64,000 bases of DNA from Thermohalobaculum xanthum. GTDB taxonomy: Bacteria > Pseudomonadota > Alphaproteobacteria > Rhodobacterales > Rhodobacteraceae. The stretch covers positions 620,001-684,000 of the forward strand of contig NZ_JAEHHL010000001.1 of the NCBI RefSeq assembly GCF_016623495.1, read 5' to 3'. The notes under the pieces were generated by a model. It made no database searches. It was not told the DNA's origin and was given only the letters and a program-made list of their open reading frames with translations. Of the stretch, positions 61,801-64,000 are shown one piece after another (the stretch's first letter is position 1; the number at the start of each line of letters is the position of its first letter). The position numbers and the translations under genes were made by a program.

Positions 61801-62417
61801 AGTTCGACGAGGCCCGCAGCCAGCGCCTTGCGCATCAGGTCAATGTCGGAGCGCGCATCCAGCTTGGCGCGCAGTTGCGACACGACGTTCTGCACCGTCT
61901 TGGGCGAGAGCCCAAGCGCCTCGGCAATGTCACGCGCACGCGCGCCCGTTCCCATCAGTCGAAGGATCTCGGTCTCTCGCGGCGAGAGCGAGACGGCCCC
62001 GTTCCGCAACTCGGCCGTCACATCGAGCGCGATCTCCTGTGCGATGTCGCGCGACACGGCCCGTCGTCCGGCGGCGACCGCGGCGACCACTTCCAGCATC
62101 TCGTCCGGGGGGCTGCTCTTCGTTGCATAGCCGAGCGCGCCCGCTTCGAGCGACTTGAGGGCGAAGGCGGCTCCCTGATGCATCGAGATGACCGCGATCC
62201 GCGCGTCGCGCTGGCGCGCGAGGATCGCCCGCACCGCTTCGAGACCGCCCGCCCCCGGCATGGAGATGTCCATCAGCACGAGGTCGGGACGATGCGCCAG
62301 GAAGGCCGCAAGCGCGCCCCGCGTGTCGGCTGCCTCGGCGATGACGCGAAAGCCGGGGCGGCCATCGAGCAAACGACGATAGCCCGCCCGCACGACAGGG
62401 TGATCATCGACCAGCAA
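61797..62417 (-). CDS. Response regulator, NarL/FixJ type
   Basis: This is a 206-residue regulator with an N-terminal receiver (VDDHPVVRAGYRRLL, phospho-Asp in LVLMDISMPG, Lys in GYATKSSPP) and a C-terminal LuxR-type HTH (LSPRETEILRLMGTGARARDIAEALGLSPKTVQNVVSQLRAKL). No ATG is available: the frame starts by TTG at 62417 here. A CTG at 62435, six bases after GGAGGG, would restore the usual extra residues before the first strand, so CTG may be the true start. It is the first gene of the two-component and bat-like operon. Confidence 0.9.
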   Translation of the reverse strand: MLVDDHPVVRAGYRRLLDGRPGFRVIAEAADTRGALAAFLAHRPDLVLMDISMPGAGGLEAVRAILARQRDARIAVISMHQGAAFALKSLEAGALGYATKSSPPDEMLEVVAAVAAGRRAVSRDIAQEIALDVTAELRNGAVSLSPRETEILRLMGTGARARDIAEALGLSPKTVQNVVSQLRAKLDARSDIDLMRKALAAGLVEL

Positions 62418-62435
62418 TATCGCGGCCGTATCCAG

Positions 62436-62862
62436 TCAGCCCTCCCTGTGCCAGATACCGATCCGGAACACGATAACCGGGCCCGTGGCTGGCTGCCCCC
62501 CATTGGCGGCTCCAGCGTGAATGTTAGTGGATGATTGCGTCTTCGGCCATGCGAACTGACGCGGCCGTTGCGGGCGACAGCGCAATTTCGGGAAACCGGA
62601 CCTTCGGAGCCGGTATGCGCCAGCCCGGAGCGGAGTACGGTCGGATGGCGTTACAGTGCCGCCGCCAAGCCTCGGTCCGGACCAGTGACGGGGTGAAGTC
62701 CACACTTTCAGCTCGGCTGGCACTACGGGTGGATCCGTGTAACGGGCGCGGGCCGACGATTTTCCGAAACCGCTGATACTTTGAGGAATGGGAGCAGCAC
62801 ATGTCCTACCTCCCACGAGGTGGATGCACTCACATGACACCGCGGCGGTAGCGATTTGCTCC
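62436..62862. other. Intergenic region before the CoA-transferase gene
   Basis: These 427 bases separate the response regulator start from the 3' end of the CoA-transferase gene. Open frames on both strands (for example 62524-62802, minus) have no family signature, ribosome site or conserved look that I can support. The promoter of the regulator should lie in its left part, but I see no clear -35/-10 pair. Confidence 0.45.
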
Positions 62863-64000
62863 CTACGAAATTCGTCCGATCACCTCGCGAGTGTGTTCAC
62901 CTAACCTCGGCGGCGTGACCGGAGGTCGAACCGGCGTCTCGGACAGCTTCAAAGGCGATCCAACCAACCTCAAGCTGCCGTGGTTAGGATCAGGCACCTC
63001 GACCACCAGCCTGCGCGCCGCCACCTCGGGTGACTCCAAGGCCTCGCCGATACTACGTACCTTGCCTCCCGGCACGCCGTTGGCGCGCAGCCGCTCGATC
63101 CATTCTTCGGTCGGAGCAGCGGAGAACACCGCCTGCAAGCGAGGGATCAGCGTCTCGCGGTTCAGCACGCGCGCGCGGTTGGTCCGATAGCGGTCGTCCT
63201 CGGCCAGTTCCGGCATGCCGACCACCTCGCGGCAGAGCGTGCGGAACTGCCCATCATTGCCGACCGCGAGCGCCAGGGTGCCATCGGCCGTGTCGAAAAG
63301 CTGGTAAGGCACCACCGTCGCATGGGCATTGCCATAGCGCCGGCCGACATTGCCCGTCCCGAGATAGCCCGAGGCGATATTGGCCGTCAGCGCCACCGCC
63401 GAGTCGAAGAGGGCGATATCGAGGAACTGCCCCTGCCCCGTGCGACCGCGCGCGATCAGCGCGGCCAGGATCGCCTGAACCGCGTTCATCCCCGTCACGA
63501 GATCGGTGATCGCCACGCCATGCTTCATCGGGCTGCCGTCCGGCTCACCCGTGATCGACATGAGGCCGCTTTCCGCCTGGATGGTGAAGTCATAGCCCGG
63601 CTCGTCCGCCCGCGGGCCGGTCCGGCCATAGCCCGAGATCGCGCAGTAGATGAGCCGCGGATTCACCGTGCGCAGCTGCTCGTAACCGAGGCCGAACCGC
63701 TCGAGCGTGCCGCGGCGGAAGTTCTCGACGAGGATGTCGGCCTCCTTCGCCAGCGCCAGCGCGGCGGCACGGCCCTCGTCGGTTTTCAGGTCCAGCGCGA
63801 CCGATTTCTTCGAGTGGTTGCAGCACTGAAAATAGGTCGACTCGCCGCCGATCTCGGGCGGCATCCAGCCCCGCGTGTCGTCGCCCCGCTCGGGCGGCTC
63901 GATCTTCCAGACCTCGGCCCCCAGATCGGCCAGGGTCTGTGTGCACCACGGCCCGGCCAGCACGCGCGAGAGATCGAGAACCCGGATTCCTTCCAACGCC
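62863..64000 (-). CDS. CaiB/BaiF family CoA-transferase, 5' end beyond the window
   Basis: This family III CoA-transferase swaps CoA between acyl groups. About 379 residues are in the window, and the start codon lies past base 64000: the frame continues upstream of the apparent TTG with codons for Ala and Leu, matching the usual opening (M..ALEGIRVLDLSRVLAGPWCTQTL). The signature region LDLKTDEGRAAALALAKEADILVENFRRGTLERFGLGYEQL is clear, and the catalytic Asp lies in DEPGYDFTIQAESGLMSITG. The ending APTEEWIERLRANGVPGGKVRSIGEAL is typical. The substrate is unknown. Confidence 0.9.
   Translation of the reverse strand, partial: ALEGIRVLDLSRVLAGPWCTQTLADLGAEVWKIEPPERGDDTRGWMPPEIGGESTYFQCCNHSKKSVALDLKTDEGRAAALALAKEADILVENFRRGTLERFGLGYEQLRTVNPRLIYCAISGYGRTGPRADEPGYDFTIQAESGLMSITGEPDGSPMKHGVAITDLVTGMNAVQAILAALIARGRTGQGQFLDIALFDSAVALTANIASGYLGTGNVGRRYGNAHATVVPYQLFDTADGTLALAVGNDGQFRTLCREVVGMPELAEDDRYRTNRARVLNRETLIPRLQAVFSAAPTEEWIERLRANGVPGGKVRSIGEALESPEVAARRLVVEVPDPNHGSLRLVGSPLKLSETPVRPPVTPPRLGEHTREVIGRIS

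Noticed and set aside
62524-62802. 92-codon minus-strand frame in the gap before the CoA-transferase gene
   Set aside because: No ribosome site, signature or neighbour logic supports it, and overlapping frames on both strands look equally plausible.
1-64000. CRISPR arrays, prophage or toxin-antitoxin modules
   Set aside because: No regularly spaced repeats, phage structural genes or recognisable toxin-antitoxin pairs were seen on either strand.

Overview
This window is chromosomal DNA from a high-GC alphaproteobacterium. It most resembles the Rhodobacterales (Rhodobacteraceae/Roseobacter type). The evidence is the gene order yidC, MOSC, yihA, argB; an aapJQMP general amino-acid transporter; a flagellar cluster with a MotE-like gene and a perfect CtrA box; and several betaine or organophosphate-type catabolic modules of the kind marine relatives carry. 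The assignment is by protein resemblance only, because no rRNA is present.

Layout. (1) 1-9410 holds two divergent flagellar operons. Leftward: fliL, a coiled-coil gene, motE, motA, a large exported protein and flgF, which runs off the window. Rightward: fliF, fliH, fliN, fliP, fliG. Both are served by one 150-bp intergenic region with a TTAA-N7-TTAA CtrA site. (2) 9703-13532: a lone sugar transferase, an iron alcohol dehydrogenase with glpK, and a DUF2177 membrane protein. (3) 13669-23493, rightward housekeeping: a tandem AAA+ ATPase behind an FNR-type promoter, then ttcA, yidC, a MOSC gene, yihA, argB, a sterol-desaturase-like hydroxylase, a ferredoxin-like protein and sixA. (4) 23544-31779: the aapJQMP operon, metC, a copper-handling pair and an acylphosphatase. 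(5) 32055-33104: tRNA-Ser(GCU) with its own promoter, followed by a decayed IS6-type element. (6) 33131-41651: a leftward operon of a DeoR regulator, an Ugp-like ABC transporter, a metallophosphoesterase and a Na/Pi transporter. A HAD phosphatase diverges from it across a perfect palindrome, and together they look like an organophosphate scavenging unit. (7) 42034-51264: a second IS6 relic, a LysR regulator diverging from a 2-oxoglutarate oxygenase, and a leftward TetR, MttB-family, Rieske oxygenase, solute-binding protein and MFS cluster that suggests quaternary-amine catabolism. (8) 51455-54511: a third IS6-type transposase in two separated pieces flanking glutaminase and a haem c/virginiamycin B lyase-like fusion. 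(9) 54500-62417: a leftward two-component system followed by moxR, DUF58, DUF4381, two von Willebrand genes, a TPR gene and a BatD-like gene. (10) A CaiB/BaiF CoA-transferase runs off the right edge.

The best candidates for undescribed biology are the FNR-box-controlled AAA+ ATPase with a degenerate first module, the MttB-Rieske catabolic cluster with its orphan binding protein, the organophosphate operon with its shared operator, the Bat/Mxa-like operon tied to a two-component system, and two similar 22-24 residue membrane micropeptides. No CRISPR array, prophage or rRNA was seen.
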